From Corylus avellana (Eukaryota; Streptophyta; Magnoliopsida; Fagales; Betulaceae), in contig NC_081548.1 of the NCBI RefSeq assembly GCF_901000735.1, forward strand, positions 3,782,001 to 3,846,000: a stretch of DNA of 64,000 nucleotides. Direction: 5' to 3'. Positions 10,923 through 23,884 of this stretch are shown piece by piece. Under the pieces are notes generated by a model that saw only the letters and a list, made by a program, of their open reading frames with translations, did no database searches and was not told the DNA's origin. Both the position numbers and the translations under genes were made by a program. The number at the start of each line of letters is the position of its first letter. Positions within the stretch are counted from its first letter, which is position 1.

Positions 10923-13484
10923 CTAATTCGAATTATTAACAAACTAAACAAACAATTGTTGAGAATCAGGATCCAAATTTGAATATGGTCGTTTCTTATT
11001 TATTTAAGGTGCCATGTTATTAAAAAAATAAAAAATAAAAAATGTAACTTGAAAAGTACATCACTCTCATAGTCTCATTAGCTGTTTCATTAAATTGTCA
11101 GTATACTTTTTTTTTTTTTTTTTGCCGTTGATACATAACTGTTTATTACGACGACCCACACTTAATTAGGTGGCAAGTGGTCGTGTTTTGATTGAAGCCC
11201 ATCTTTTTCCTTAACGTGAATTTACATTATTCTTGGGCTCCACAGTTACTCATATTCTAAATTTCACCCTTATTTTCCATTTATTATCAATTGTTCCCAA
11301 AAACCACCTTACGTCCTTACCCTTATCCAGTTATCCCTAACCAAAAGTCAACCTAAAAAGGTGTAATACGTAAAAAATAATAGTTTTTTTAAAAAAATAG
11401 TAATTCAAAACTCTCCGTACTTTTCTGAATTTTATCGTTTAGACCTTAGTTTTTCAATTTTATCAATTTAAGACCTGACCTTACAAAGATTATAAATATA
11501 AACTTCTGTAGAAGTTTCCAAATTCTTTTAATACGTAAAAAATAGCATAAACAATACTTTTATTATGTCATTCTCATTAAAATTTTTAAAAATAATAAAA
11601 AAAGCAATATTACATACTCAACTCTCATCATATTTTTATATAATTAAGCTGATGTGACAATACCTATAAACCTTTGGATCAACCATTTTAAAAAAAGAAA
11701 AAAATTTCAAGATTTATGAGTATTACCAAATTAGCTCAATTGTATAATAGTTGAATTAATAGTTAAATATTTAACATTGCTTAAAAAAAAAAAAAAAAAA
11801 AAAAAACCCACCGAAAGGGCCACCTCTCAATTGAAGGGCGGTTGTGAGCCACCCCTCTATTAGGGCAACCATCCCATTAATGGGTTGGCTCATAGTCATT
11901 ATGTTTTTTTTTTTTTTTTAATTATTTAATAGAAATGTCATAATAACATTTTTCACATTATTTTTATTATTATTAGAGAAAAAATGGACAAAAGTCTTAA
12001 ATTTGCCAAATTAAAAACTGAGTCTTAAAAGATTAAATTGAAAATAATAATGTTATTCTTTGCACCCATAAATTATATTCATTTTTCATTAATTAATGTG
12101 ATACGTTTTAAGTGACTGATATGAAAAATTACTTAAAACACACTACGTTAGCTAGCATAAAATAGATGTGAAAATAATAATTAAAAAAACAAACGATGAG
12201 GGATTCTAAAGATGTTTTTCCTTTTTTTTTTTTTATTATTATTAATTTTCGTCTTGATGGTTATGCTTACCCAATCTAAAGATAATTAGTGCCTGAACTT
12301 AATTTTATTAGGTTTTGGAAGTGACAGCAGTTAATCTTTTATTTAATATATGATTTTCTTTTAAATCATAGGATATAAAATAAAATTTCACAAAATCTTG
12401 TATCCTACCCCGGCAAAAAAAAAAAAAAATGGTACACCACACTTAAAAATCTTACCAACATCTGTCTTAATTAAGTTTTAAGGATGCCCATAGTATATAT
12501 TAAAAACTTTTTTAATCCAAGAGGTGGTTGACGGTAAGAAAAAACAAGTTATTCTTTTTTTTTTTTTTTTTTTTTAATTTCCTTACATTGTATTTCTTTT
12601 TTCAAATTATAATTCCATATATATTAGATCTTAAATTTAAGCAATTAATAGTTGGAATAAGATAAAATCTTCCTTCAATCTAGTTCATTAAACACACAAA
12701 TATTATAAAGATAAATCCAAGGGTTCCTTCTAGCGTTCGCATGATCCTACGTGAATATTATCTTTTAAAAAAATTATAAGTGATTCGTGTGGTAAGTTCA
12801 ATATCCACGTAGGATCAAAAGAACATCAAGAGAAACCGTATCATTTCTCTATTAAAAATTAATGTAGAATCACATGCTCTAAAGACACCAGCTTGAAAGA
12901 AAATCCGCTTGTTAAAATTTTCTTATTCCGTATTTTATTTTCTATTATTAAAACAAAAACATTAGCAAACAGTTCAAACCACTCAAAATTGTTTTAAAAC
13001 GCTTTATCAAACAAACAAAAAAAATCCCTAAAATACATTAATCAACTTACCCTTTTCTGTTGCAACATATCTTAAAAAATAAAAAATAAAAAAAATAAAA
13101 GAAGAATAAAAACATAATTTATATATATATAATAAACACATAAATTAAGGAGCAATAATCTATTTCTGTAAATATTTGGTTTTTATTGGTTTTCAGAAAA
13201 AGTAGAGGAGAGAGTGGTAGTTATTTAACCGTGCGTATTTCCCTGAAAAATGGTATAACCGTATATTCCCCACCTAACCGTATATATCTGTCTCTCCAGG
13301 GAGAGTGACCCGACCTTGAAATGGAAACTCATTGGCGTGAAACACCTCTGAGCCTTCAATTTCTCCAAACTTTCAAATCCATAATTATTTAACGAAGAAA
13401 AAGAAAAAAAAAAAAACAAAAAAGAAAAAAAGAAACGAAAATGAAAATTACCAAAAGTTTCAAAGTTTGAATCCGACAGATCCA
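10923..13484. other. intergenic DNA with a diverged foldback element
   Basis: About 11440-12032 looks like an old foldback element (TTTAGACCTTAGTTTTTCAA against TTTAAGACTCAGTTTTTAAT on the other strand). It encloses a GGTGG-type module at 11805-11905 beside long poly-A and poly-T runs. The rest is AT-rich, with poly-T at 12550-12575 and poly-A near 13405. No gene seen. Confidence 0.4.
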
Positions 13485-13615
13485 GTTCGGATCCTCCGAT
13501 CCGTTGTCAGCATCTTCATTACCCTCTCTATCTCTCTCGCGTAGATCTTTCAAGGCTTCTAGGCAAATCTGTGTGGCTAAATCAATGGAGATTTGATCAT
13601 TGCACGCTTTTCGAG
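13485..13615 (+). promoter_or_regulatory. putative 5' untranslated exon of WDL with a minimal uORF
   Basis: A pyrimidine-rich stretch ends in GAG at 13615, followed by a strong donor GTGAG. This suggests a leader exon spliced over about 945 bases to the acceptor AG at 14560-14561, fourteen bases before the start codon. An upstream ATG at 13585 opens a three-codon ORF (ATG GAG ATT TGA, 13585-13596). The transcription start is not visible, so the left limit is a guess. Confidence 0.5.
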
Positions 13616-14574
13616 GTGAGGCGTTACGGTTTTGAAGTATCTTGCGCTTCCGTTTGGTTGCCGAGAAAATGAACGGAAGCGGAAGAAGGTTCTGAATCTA
13701 ATGGTTTCTCTTGTGGTTGTTTTTTGTTTTCGAAAATCGAAGTCTGAGTAATCTAGACTGAGATTCGGAGTGTTGTTTTCTCTTATTTACTCTGCAAACG
13801 AGCAGTGAGTTGGTTTTTGTGAAGAAGATTTGTTACATGTTGGTGTATATAGTAGATCAATGTGAAATGATAGTCTTTTGTCTTCGGAAATGTGCTTGCG
13901 TTTTATGGTTGATTTGGAAATTAATTTTCTTTTACTGTATTTGATTTGCTTCTATCTTGCTTATTTGGCTTCGTTGTTTAATTGTAGAAGTTTCATCTGA
14001 CGCGATTGATTGGTGTCTTAGTTGCGCCGCTAATTGGATATATATTGTTTGCTAGCCGAGAAAGTGGAGGAAAATAAAATATGAAATCAAGTTTAAAATT
14101 AGGTTTTTGTCCACTCGAGTCTCAAATTTTTGTACATCTTGCATTCTTCTTTTACTCTTCGCAGTGGCCAAGTGAGGTTAAATGGGTAGCTTGTACACTG
14201 ATGTGGTGTATTGGTTTGTTATTAATGCCCCACTTTTTGAACTTATGTTTGTTTGTTAACAGAGACATCTAACGCATCATGATTACCACATGATCTGCTG
14301 GACAGAATTCACATATTTGATAGTTTGTGTGTTGGGTTTGAAAATTTAAACGATTTGTTTTTCAAGCATGATAGTGCGGGAGACACGAGCTCATAGATTC
14401 CATTTGGGAAGAGAAGATTATGCTAGATCTTTTTTAGGGTTATCAGCTTGGAGATTTCCTGTCGTATCTGTTTATCTTGTTTGCACCCTGTTGTTTATGA
14501 GTTCTCCTAAATGTCCTCAATGCTTAAGCTTATACTTATATCTGTCTTTACATTTTTTTAGTATCCTTGGATTG

Positions 14575-17500
14575 ATGGACTCAGAGAATCTTGTACCCAT
14601 TGATGGGCTTGAGGCAAACCATCAGAATGGCGTGCACGAGCACCTTCCTGCTTCTGGAGAGGATGGTAATGTTCCAGATAATGTAAATGGGACTGTCAGT
14701 AAAAATTCAGGGACTGCAGTGCCAAATGGGAATTTAGAGAATGTTGTCAAATTGGATGGTGATGCAACTATTAACTCATCTACTGGGGAAATCAATGAGG
14801 GATCAAATGTTCCCTCCACGTCTAAGGTAGGCGGTTATTATTTTGTCTGGTTGGTTTGATAAATCAGCTCTTCTGATTTGAATTCAACCTGTGTGCCCAT
14901 GCAATAGGACGGGGAAGTGAAACATGCAGATCATTCAAAGAAATTCAACCCTCATAAGGCTCAAGGCAAGAGCAAAAATGAGAAGCTCGCCAGCCTTAAA
15001 GGTGCTTCAGCAGCTTTGGTGATGAAGAGCAATGATGGAAAAGATGTTGACCAGACATCTACTTCAAATGGTTCAGTTGGTTTGAATTCGCGCCCAAAAC
15101 AGCCTTCTAAAAGCAGCTCATTTAATGACAGGCAGGTTCAGTTAGCCAAGGTAATTTAGTGTCATGCTTTTGTAGCATGGCCTTAAGTTGATTCAGCATA
15201 CTACTTGTATCACTTCATCTAGGTTGATTCTTCGTTACCATCTCTGTGGTTGCTGATAATCATTTTCACTCTGTATCTGCTTCTAACAGCAATCTGGAAA
15301 ATCTGATGCAGTGTTGTCTGAAGTGGGCATGTATGTATTTCTTGCCCTTATGATTCATTTTCTTGTCTAAGCCTTATGCGTTGGAGCTGTCTTACTCCAA
15401 ATTTACATTAATGTTGAGTTTGTGAGACAGGATGTAGGATGCTCTTGCTGACCATCTAGTTTGAAATGTTTGATTAATTTACTATTTTTCTTTTCTATTT
15501 TGATATTAATTTCCAATGAGGGTAATTGATAAGCTATTTTCTGTGGCGGTTTGTAAACTTTGATTTCCTGGATACAGGGATAAGGCAAAACTGAAGCCCT
15601 TGAAAAAAGGATCTGGTAGTAAAGTTGAAGACCCAGAACCTTCCTTGTATCCTTTGCTTTTCGAATGTGTTTCTCGTCTTCTGTGGTTAGAATAGGAATG
15701 TACTGGGCTTCGTTGACATTTATGGCTTATCATAATATACCGATATCTGTTTGTTTCTTCTTAATTACTTCATAGAAGTCCCACAGAAGTAGATGGCAAA
15801 CCTCGCAAGGTCGGTGCACTTCCAAACTATGGCTTCAGCTTTAGGTGTGATGAACGAGCCGAGAAACGGAAAGAGGTTAATTTTGAACTTGTCCCTTCTT
15901 CAATTACTATGTCTTCTCCAGCTGCATCTATACTCATATATGTATACAACTATTATGTTGTGCAGTTCTACACTAAACTTGAAGAAAAGATTCATGCCAA
16001 GGAATTAGAGAAGAATAACTTGCAAGCCAAGTCCAAGGTGGTACTTTTGTAGATCTGTGGTAAAAATGCTGTTTGTATATGCTATATGTTCTCACTATGC
16101 CAGACTTTCTATTTCTTTGCAGGAAACACTAGAAGCTGAGATTAAGATGCTCAGGAAGAGTTTGACCTTTAAGGCAACACCCATGCCAAGCTTTTATCAG
16201 GAGCCTCCTCCTCCTAAGGTGGAGTTGAAGAAGGTAAGTTTTTATATTGTATGACAATGGTATCTAGCGTAAAGCATTTTTTCTATCCATAACTTGAAAC
16301 ATGCCATTGTATGGCAATGTAATAACAAACTCACCAGCCTGTTTTGGTGTACATATTCAAGTTCCTTTGCATGGAGTAGTTGGGGCTTTTTGCTGCTGTT
16401 GGGTTTTCCACATTAACTGCTTATATATGAAAGATACTGATGGATTGAAATAAATTTTTCTTTTTGTGTGGTAAAATGATCATAGTATGAAGCTTGATAC
16501 TGTTGTACATAGAAAAAGCTGGTTAATTCCAGCCTTTAGGACTGGATATTGGCACAAACAACATGTGATACCAGATACATTCTCTAGCTAAATTCTAGGG
16601 GCATGCTTGTTTGTATGATTTGTAAGACCTATACAAGCTTTTAAGTTGTTATATGTTTGTGTATTGTAACCTCAATGGGTTGACTCAGTGGTTGGACAGC
16701 TTGGAACTTTGAGTATGCTCCTCAAGGTCTTATGTTTGAAACCCACTGAGTGCAAATTGCTTCTTGGGGCCATTGGACTGGGGTTTCAACCCTTGAATTA
16801 ATCAAGGTGCACTTGCGGTAAACTCCTTGCCGAGGGCCTGTGCACCCCTAGGATTAGTTGGAGCGAAGCTCCGGATACCCGGTGCCAAATAAAAAAAAAA
16901 TGTTTGTGTATTGTTTCCCAAGTTGCTTTTTAAGGTTTGCAGTTGGGGAACCAGAAAAGGGGAAAAAACAAAAGCTATGTTTGCCAATGCACTGTATTCT
17001 TGTTCAATTAGAAGCACAAAACACTTACCCAAATACATTAACAATCATAACCAAAAGATTTGAGAGTAGGGTGTGCCTTGGATGCTAATTTTTTTTTATA
17101 AGTTCTCAATTTAGGATTGGACACTGAGCTTGTCAGGATAAGGTTGTGCTAGTTGCATTGCTTTTTTATTTTTTAATGACTGCCTTGTAATGGATAGCGC
17201 CAAATCTCATATAAGTTTCTCTATAAAGAGTCTCGGCTGGAGTACCTAATTAAGAGTGAAAGGCTCTGTTAGATTTTACAATAGAATTGGTGCTAGTAAA
17301 GGTAAATAGGATTCCATGGGTGTGTCTTCCTGTTTTTTAATATGCAAGACTTTCTGAACGTTTTCCTAGTTATCAGATGAAATTTGTAGCTGCTGACACA
17401 GGATTAATTTTGTAGGCCCCTTTGAACTGTTCTAAGTATTTTTGGCTCTTTCTTCTTTATTATAGTATTCTTTTTCTTTTCTTCTTGGCATGTTATTTAT

Positions 17501-18883
17501 ATGAAATGGATAGTATTGGTGTTGACATGTTATCAGATAGCATTTGTAACTGCTGACACAGGACCGTTGTTTTAGGCGCCTTTGAACTGCTCTAAGTATC
17601 TTTGGCTCTTTCATTCATTTTTATATTATTTATCTTTTCTTGTTGACATATTTATTATATAAATGCAATGATAGTATTGGGGCTGTATCTGGTGATTGTA
17701 AGTACCTTTTATTCCTGGCAACCTGTGTGTTAACATGTCAGATGTTCAATATAAGGATTCTTGAGGCACACAGTAACAGTCTGATCCCATTTTAGTTTTC
17801 GCTTTTGGAGTTATTATTTCTATTAATCCATGGCCTTATCAGTCTACTATAGCGCTATTATATTACTTCATATGGTTGCAAGAAGACATAAGAAAATTAA
17901 GTATAGATGTGGAACGTTATATCATTTTGATCCTTAACTGATGTAAGAATCTTCAGCCTACTATAAGTAATGCTGGAAGCATGAATAATGTTTGAATGGT
18001 TTATTTTCCTTAATTGAGATATTTCTTATCACTTATCCACCATTAAAACAATCAGCCAGGAGTTTGCTTGCGGACTTACTTTCCAGGGAATATCTTATTA
18101 GTACTTTGTCATGGTTCCAGACTATTATATTAACTTGCAAGTAGCAAATTTTTAGGCCATCTGGTTTGCTGCTTTATGTTTGTGAGTTTCCCTGTGGGTG
18201 GTTTTTTTCAAGGTATTTAATGGATACCTAATGTTAAATTTGATGATCTTATTTGCTGCCCCTATCTGCTATGTGGCAGAATCAATTATTTGCTGGTTTT
18301 CTTTTCAGTTTGCATGTGGGATTTTTATTCTATTGAAATTTCCTTTATTACTTTGAAGCAGATACCAACAACAAGAGCTAAATCTCCCAAGCTTGGCCGA
18401 AAGACTGAAGGGAACAGTGGCAGTGTTAGGACAGGTCGGCTAAGTCTGGATGAGAAGGTGTCCAAGGAAAACCCTGCCAGAGGTCTTTCTCCCATCCAAC
18501 CAAAGAAGCCCCAAAGAAAGTCTCTTCCTAGACTGCCTTCTGAGAAGACCACTTCATCCAATGCAACAACTAATGCAGCAGAAAAGACCACATCATCAAA
18601 AGCTATACATGGGGAAAATACCGCCTTATCCCATGCAATGAATGAAAAAAAGACCGTCTTGCGCAACGCAACAAACGAAGAGAAGACTGCCATATCCAAT
18701 GCAACAGATGAAGTGGAGATCGATGTATCCAGTGTAACAAATGGTTCTCCATCCATTGCTCAAGAGCAGGAGGAGGCAGTTCCCACAGCTGAGGCAGGTG
18801 AAACTCAGGCACATCAAGATTATGTGGTAGAAGAGCAGCCTCAATCCGTCTTGATTCAAGAACCGACACCATTGGAGCATTAA
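14575..18883 (+). CDS. WDL: WAVE-DAMPENED2-like protein (TPX2 family)
   Basis: Eight coding exons with GT-AG junctions join in frame: 14575-14826, 14908-15150, 15290-15330, 15578-15646, 15776-15875, 15966-16037, 16123-16233 and 18362-18883, giving 469 residues. The start MDSENLVP is the first ATG after the leader acceptor. The N-terminal 200 residues are Asn/Ser/Lys-rich and disordered. Residues about 215-296 are the TPX2/WVD2 domain, with [20 protein letters not shown], the [10 protein letters not shown] signature and [22 protein letters not shown]. The C-terminus has a Lys/Ser/Pro-rich part, a Thr/Asn repeat and an acidic end. WVD2/WDL proteins bind and bundle cortical microtubules and affect anisotropic growth and organ twisting. 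The last intron is unusually long (16234-18361) and holds a SINE. The exact paralogue (WDL1-8) cannot be told. Confidence 0.93.
16668..16899 (+). mobile_element. tRNA-derived SINE in the last WDL intron, 15-bp TSD
   Basis: A 232-bp unit has a 5' tRNA-like part: a box-A-like GGTTGACTCAGTGGTTGG, and a box-B-like GTTTGAAACCC that has lost the usual C. Its body reads CTCCTTGCCGAGGGCC...GTGCACCCC and it ends in a poly-A tail. Perfect 15-bp flanks, ATGTTTGTGTATTGT, stand at 16653-16667 and 16900-16914. It resembles the widespread Au-type plant SINEs, but that name is from memory and untested. Confidence 0.9.
17371..17690 (+). repeat. tandem duplication of about 160 bp in WDL intron
   Basis: The phrase TTATCAGAT..GCTGACACAGGA, then CCTTTGAACTG(T/C)TCTAAGTAT and TTTGGCTCTTTC and a T-rich stretch ending ATAGTATTGG, occurs twice (about 17371-17525 and 17530-17690). 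It is a local duplication within the intron with moderate divergence. Confidence 0.8.
18538..18720 (+). repeat. coding minisatellite in WDL last exon
   Basis: Five imperfect units of 10-13 codons encode variants of EKT(T/A)xSx[58 protein letters not shown]. They lie outside the TPX2 domain in a disordered tail. Confidence 0.75.
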
Positions 18884-20100
18884 AAAAAAAAAATGCATCA
18901 ATAGAATGGGATGTGCGCATACGGAGCCGTCTAGTTCCTGAAAATAAGAGGTTTAAGACCTGAATTATTTGACGATGAAGGCATCAAGGATTTTCATTAT
19001 GGTTTGTGATGTCGTCCTGTCCATAGTCAGCAGCATTGGTCATTTTGTGTGCTTGCTTTCACGGTTGAGTTTGCATTCCAGCTTGCAGCACTGTGTATGT
19101 AACTATTTGTCAGGTTGTTGTTACTTTAATCTATAATTGTTCAAGAATGCGTTAGTTGCCTGGTCTTTGGAAATATTTAGGGAAAATTTTGGGAGAATTT
19201 GCCATTAGATATAGTTCAGGATGGAATATATTGTCCGTTTAAGCCTTTTCTGTTGAACAACTGGGGTATTATTGTTAACGGAGGCTGATTTTGTGTTGGG
19301 ACTTTGACGACTGTTTCAACTTTTTCCTTGTTTTGCATCATTTATAAATCTCGCTACAAATAAAAAGGTGGGTTTTACTCATAGGATCCAAGCAAGGAAT
19401 ATGGTCCATTTCACTTTATTATATTTTCTTCTCTCTTTTCCCCCCTCCAATCCGAAAATTTGGGATCATTGTGGAAGGGGCATTGAACATGAAGAGTGTA
19501 GAAGTAGAACAAAGAAGAGATAAGTAGGGTCGGCAATCCGTCAATTCATCACAACCATAACATGAAATTAGCGAGTTAAGATTAAAGAGTTTAACTCGTT
19601 TAATTAAGTGAATTATAGTTTTATATCATGTCTTAACACAAATTAAATTTGATACGTAAGATTTAGAGTTGGCAATTCTTGAGACGAAGACTTGTTAACC
19701 TTGTATGAACTTAACACGAGATTAGTAAATTCAACATGAAATTAACATGTTAATTAAAGAGTAACTTGTTTAATTAAATGAATTTGGATTACATGAACCA
19801 AACGAGTAGAGGAGCATGAGATAGATAATGCAGCCAAGCAATAGAGACAACAGGGTGGAAGCCAAGTATCTCTTGGAATAGGATTAGATAGGGAAATCAC
19901 AGGCCACAGGAAAAGTTGAGTTGAAAACATCTGTGAAGGGCAAGGAGGAGAGTAAACCTTCAATACAAGACAAGAATGGTACGGGGGGAATGGGAGTGGG
20001 GATAGAGATAGGAATCTGTAACAGGATAAGGAACCCTTAAAACATTCCAGGATAAAAAAGTTAAAAATCACTCTCTGCTGTGTAATAATTAATATATGGT
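18884..20100. other. 3' ends of convergent genes and short intergenic space
   Basis: The WDL 3' UTR starts at 18884 and probably ends between 19100 and 19360 (A-rich AATAAAAAG near 19360). About 19530-19790 is a decayed repeat with the wording 'attaaagagtttaactcgtttaattaa', also found in a shorter form near 23105-23150. The TPR gene's 3' UTR must lie just left of 20101. Confidence 0.5.
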
Positions 20101-21092
20101 TTAAGCTGAAGGAGGAGCCACCAAAACAGGTGTCGGAGGACATCCTCGGGATACATTGGCCGGAGATGTACATTTCAGAGTGCCGCTTATTCCATAATCT
20201 TCATGCTCATCATCATCATCATCATCTTCTTCTCCGGCATCCCAAAGATATTTTGCATATGAAGCAAGAACATAACTGCATCCACAAACGAACCATATTT
20301 ACAACATCAACAGATGAAAAAACAAACCAAACCCAGTTGATAAAGGATATGCAGAAGACAATATTTAAGGAAGTCGATGAAAAAACACCCAAATTTCTGT
20401 CATGGTTTTTACCAGTCATGAGGGGCAGAGTGAATGGCTTGATCAAAGTAGGACTGAGCACGAGGAGCATCCTTATGTCTCTGCCATATCAAATCTCCAT
20501 AGAGACACAATACATTTGAATCGCTCGGTTTAGCCAGAATTGCTCTTTCACAGTACTCTTCAGCCTTCACAATATCACCTCGTACCTGAACCCAGAAACC
20601 TCAATAAAACACACCCAAAATGAAGCCAAACGACAACCCAGAAATGAATTTAATCGTTTAATTTTATATTATTGCATATCACTCTCGGGGTCAGGGGTTT
20701 ACCTCTTTTAAAAACCTGGCATAGTTTCCGAGGAGGAGAGCGTCACCGGGGTAGGCTCCGATCATCTTCTGGTAATACCCATCCATGCTCTCACTCCCAT
20801 TATTATCCCATTCCCGTTTCCCTTCACTCCCATCTCCACCACCGCCATTCCTACCACCACCGACACCGCCGCCACCACCATGACACCCTTCATCCAACCC
20901 CAGAGAGTCCCTCAACGACGCCGTCGCCATCCTCGGTAGAGCCCGACTCCAGGGCCTGAGGTTGCCGTCCGACGTCGTTTTACAGTTCTTTATCGTCGAC
21001 AGAGACATGGATACGCACCGCGTGATCGTGAACCGGTAACCCATATCCGATTCCGGAGTCAGGATCGGCGCGGAAGCGCTTTTCAGAAGCAT
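20101..21092 (-). CDS. TPR-like superfamily protein, plant MLL[KR]S type
   Basis: Three exons on the minus strand, 21092-20703, 20585-20413 and 20275-20101, join in frame with GT-AG introns to 245 residues. The start [13 protein letters not shown] is characteristic of a small plant family of TPR-like proteins. A Gly-rich/acidic linker (residues about 70-95) precedes [25 protein letters not shown], then [28 protein letters not shown] and [29 protein letters not shown], which are degenerate TPR helices with the usual A/Y/P positions. A run of five Asp follows. TPRs mediate protein contacts; no specific partner can be inferred. It converges with the WDL gene. Confidence 0.88.
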
Positions 21093-21179
21093 TTTCTTAT
21101 TTTTCTGTTGTTTTTTTTTTCTTTACTATTATTATTTATTATTTCTTCGGTCTTTTGAATGTATTTTGTTCAGCAGGCA

Positions 21180-21186
21180 TTTTATA
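21180..21186 (-). promoter_or_regulatory. TATA box of the TPR gene
   Basis: TATAAAA on the minus strand in the context CTATAAAATG, about 90 bases upstream of the ATG. Transcription would begin near 21150, giving a short leader. Confidence 0.5.
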
Positions 21187-21349
21187 GAAGATGGAAGACA
21201 CGTCGGATATTTCTCGGCTCATTGATCGAGCGGTGAGACGGAAAAGTCACAGTACGGGAAACACGTGCTCTTTTTCAAGCACGCGTCATTGCGAGCGGTG
21301 GGCCCTCCTCGTAGCTGGTTGACCCTCCGCGCACTGCCGCTAAATTTAA

Positions 21350-21383
<34 letters not shown>

Positions 21384-21830
21384 CTTGGCGTCCATTTAAT
21401 TTATATTTTTGCTGAATTGGCATATTTTATTTATTTTACTTCAATAAAAATATACTTGAAATGAACGGGAAAATGCAAGAAAACATGTTTTTCTTTGGTA
21501 AACATTCCTAAATTTGTAAGTCTGTTATTAAGAATGTGTTAATAAGTTATAAAATATTTTTCGTTTGCATATTATTTGATCATATTTCTATATATTTTTT
21601 TTTTTTCACTCTTTTATTTGTCAATGATTAAAATTAGAATTAAAAAATAAAAGAGAATATCAACGCTTCCCGAAATAAATGATTCATCTCTATCAATAGA
21701 CATTCAAAAACCCGAATAATAGACTACTCACTGCCGATGCTAAATGACAAAAATGCACTTAAAAAATTATTATTATTATTTTTAAAAAATAAAAAATAAA
21801 AAATAAAAAAAAAAGAAAGTGGTGACACTA
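21187..21830. other. upstream region of TPR gene and intergenic DNA
   Basis: About 21260-21330 holds a GC-richer proximal promoter with ACACGTGCTC and CACGCGTC words. A 31-base poly-T run follows at 21351-21381, then AT-rich DNA with no gene. Confidence 0.5.
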
Positions 21831-22352
21831 TCCGTTTGGTTTGCGGAATAAACCTCTGAAATTGAATGACTATTTTTATAGAATAATCATTCTTTTATTT
21901 GGTAAGAGTTTATTCGTAAGAATAGTTATTCCTGTGAGAATTACTAATCCCTTATACACAATAATAATTATTCCTCTAAATAATGAGAAAAATAGTTATT
22001 CTTTAAAGAATTGAATACATTTTTCACGAACATCCATATTTTTTTTCTTTAAACTTAAAAAAGAAAAAAAAGGAAGAATATAAAACATGAAAATTAAAGT
22101 GGGTGGCCGACCACCCACTATATTTTTTAGGTTTTTTATTTTTTATTTTTTATTTTTTATTTTCTAATATGAGTTGAAAAAAAAAAAATTAATGTAGGGT
22201 TTTTAGTAATTTTGATTTAATTCCAACTAAAGCATTCATGTTGTTACCAGACTAAAGAATATGAATAACTATTCAATTCCACTTTTCTCTATTCTCAATA
22301 ATAACTATTCAATTTCTTAATGGAATACGCATTCCGCAAACCAAACAAAGCG
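21831..22352. mobile_element. Tourist-like MITE with GTGGGTGG module
   Basis: The ends share CGTTTGGTTTGCGGAAT (left) and its mirror ATTCCGCAAACCAAAC (right). The interior has the family phrases AATAACTATTC and TGAGAATTACTAATCCC. At 22099-22118 it carries the palindrome GTGGGTGGCCGACCACCCAC beside T-rich DNA. Exact termini and target duplication are unclear. Confidence 0.75.
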
Positions 22353-23600
22353 TCAATGTTTTTTTTCCTCTATTTTTTAAGGGTATTGTTTGTCTTTTTA
22401 CAAGACAAAAGAAAACATTACAAATTTTTGGTAGTTTGAAAGGAAAAATGCTTCATTTCTTTCTCTTGTTCTTCTTCCATCCTCCCACTTATAAAAATCA
22501 GTATTGAATCTGTGAGGCTCACATATGACCCCACAGCTCCCATGGTGATTTTAAAAATTAGAAGAATGAAGAGAGGATGTATAGCACATCTAATTTGAAA
22601 GACATTAATGTAATCTTTAGTTTAGAATGACATTACAAATTAAGTGTTAATTTGAGGACATATGTGTAATTTGCTTTTAATCCTATCCAGAAGGTTAACC
22701 AATTTTTTTTTTTTTTTTTACTTGACCTTTAAAAAACAGTTTTTCGAACGTTTATCCTTTTACTGTCTTTAAAAGGTAACAGTTTAAATGACATCATTAT
22801 GGGTAAAAATGTTCAAAGCTTATCCAATTTACTCTCATGTCTTTTCCGACTTTTTATGTGTGTGGCGGCGCCGTAGCTCCATTTTATTTCTCATTCCTTC
22901 CTATCTACTCAAATTTGATTGTGGAGGCTTCAACTTCAAGGGATTTGGCAGCCGGCTACAACAATAAAGAACTATCATTGACTTACTAATTTAATAAGAA
23001 ATTAGTTAGTTAGTTTTTTTTTTTTTTGGTAGTGACTTTCACTTCATTAGGCGTGATTTATAGTCGATTGAGCTACCAATTAGAGACAAGAAATTAGTAA
23101 GTTATAATTAAAGAGTTTGACCTATTTAATTAAAGGGGGTGAATTATGGTTGACTTATATAGTTTTATACCTACTATCAAGGGTGGTGGTTCAATAACTT
23201 AACAAAATTCTCAAGTGGTCAGAGTATGTACTAGGGCGTTAGTTCGAATTTTCGCAATGGAGTATTTTCACATATGCTTGATTACTATTTGCCACCTTGG
23301 ATTTTCATTGATATCCTGATGAGGCTGGGTTTAAGTCAGACTTGAGAGAGTGTTTGCGGTTCTTACCGTCTAGGCCCCTCCTATGTGGCTTCTAGCGTTT
23401 AGGTGCTACTATGGTCACACTTAGGTGATAGCTACAATTGGTATCTCTGACCTACCATTTTCAGTCCCAAACCCAAAATACAAAGATGAATTACCATTGC
23501 TAATTTGACCCACATTCATAATTTCTTGCATTGATGTGATGCAAACATAAGCTATAAAAATAATTATTTTTTATTTTTTATTTTGTTGAATCACAGTGTC
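22353..23600. other. intergenic DNA
   Basis: AT-rich. A foldback-like fragment with 'agacattaatgtaatc...acattacaaattaagtgtta' is at about 22590-22680, and a repeat fragment shared with 19530-19790 lies near 23105. A tRNA-like phrase (caagtggtcagagtatg...gttcgaatttt) at 23212-23265 may be a SINE relic. No gene. Confidence 0.4.
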
Positions 23601-23615
23601 TTAAGTTTTCTAACC

Positions 23616-23741
23616 CTAGTGTTCTCAAGTGGTAGTTTAATTGACTGGAGATCACGCTCCATAAAGTGGAAGCCTCTAGTTCGAATTCATCTCTCCCTCT
23701 TGCATGAACATGTTAAGAAAATTATAAAAAAAAATAATAAT
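23616..23741 (+). mobile_element. short tRNA-derived SINE, copy 1
   Basis: Same layout as the copies at 23885 and 63777: TCAAGTGGTAGTTTAATTGA (box-A-like), CTAGTTCGAATTCATCTCTC (box-B-like), CTTGCATGAACATGT, then an A-rich tail. No clear target duplication, so the limits are approximate. Confidence 0.6.
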
Positions 23742-23884
23742 AAAAAAATCTACAAACCTACATGCTATTTCCCATGTCTAGTAAGAAATCTAATCCGTAC
23801 ACAACTATAGTAAATAAAGCCCAATAACTCAATATTTGGGCTAATGATTTTAGACTATATAGCAACTAAAACTCATGATCAATG

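Noticed and set aside
18325..18920. Long minus-strand frames opposite the last WDL exon
   Set aside because: They are antisense shadows of the repeat-rich coding exon; the plus-strand frame carries the family motifs and proper splice sites.
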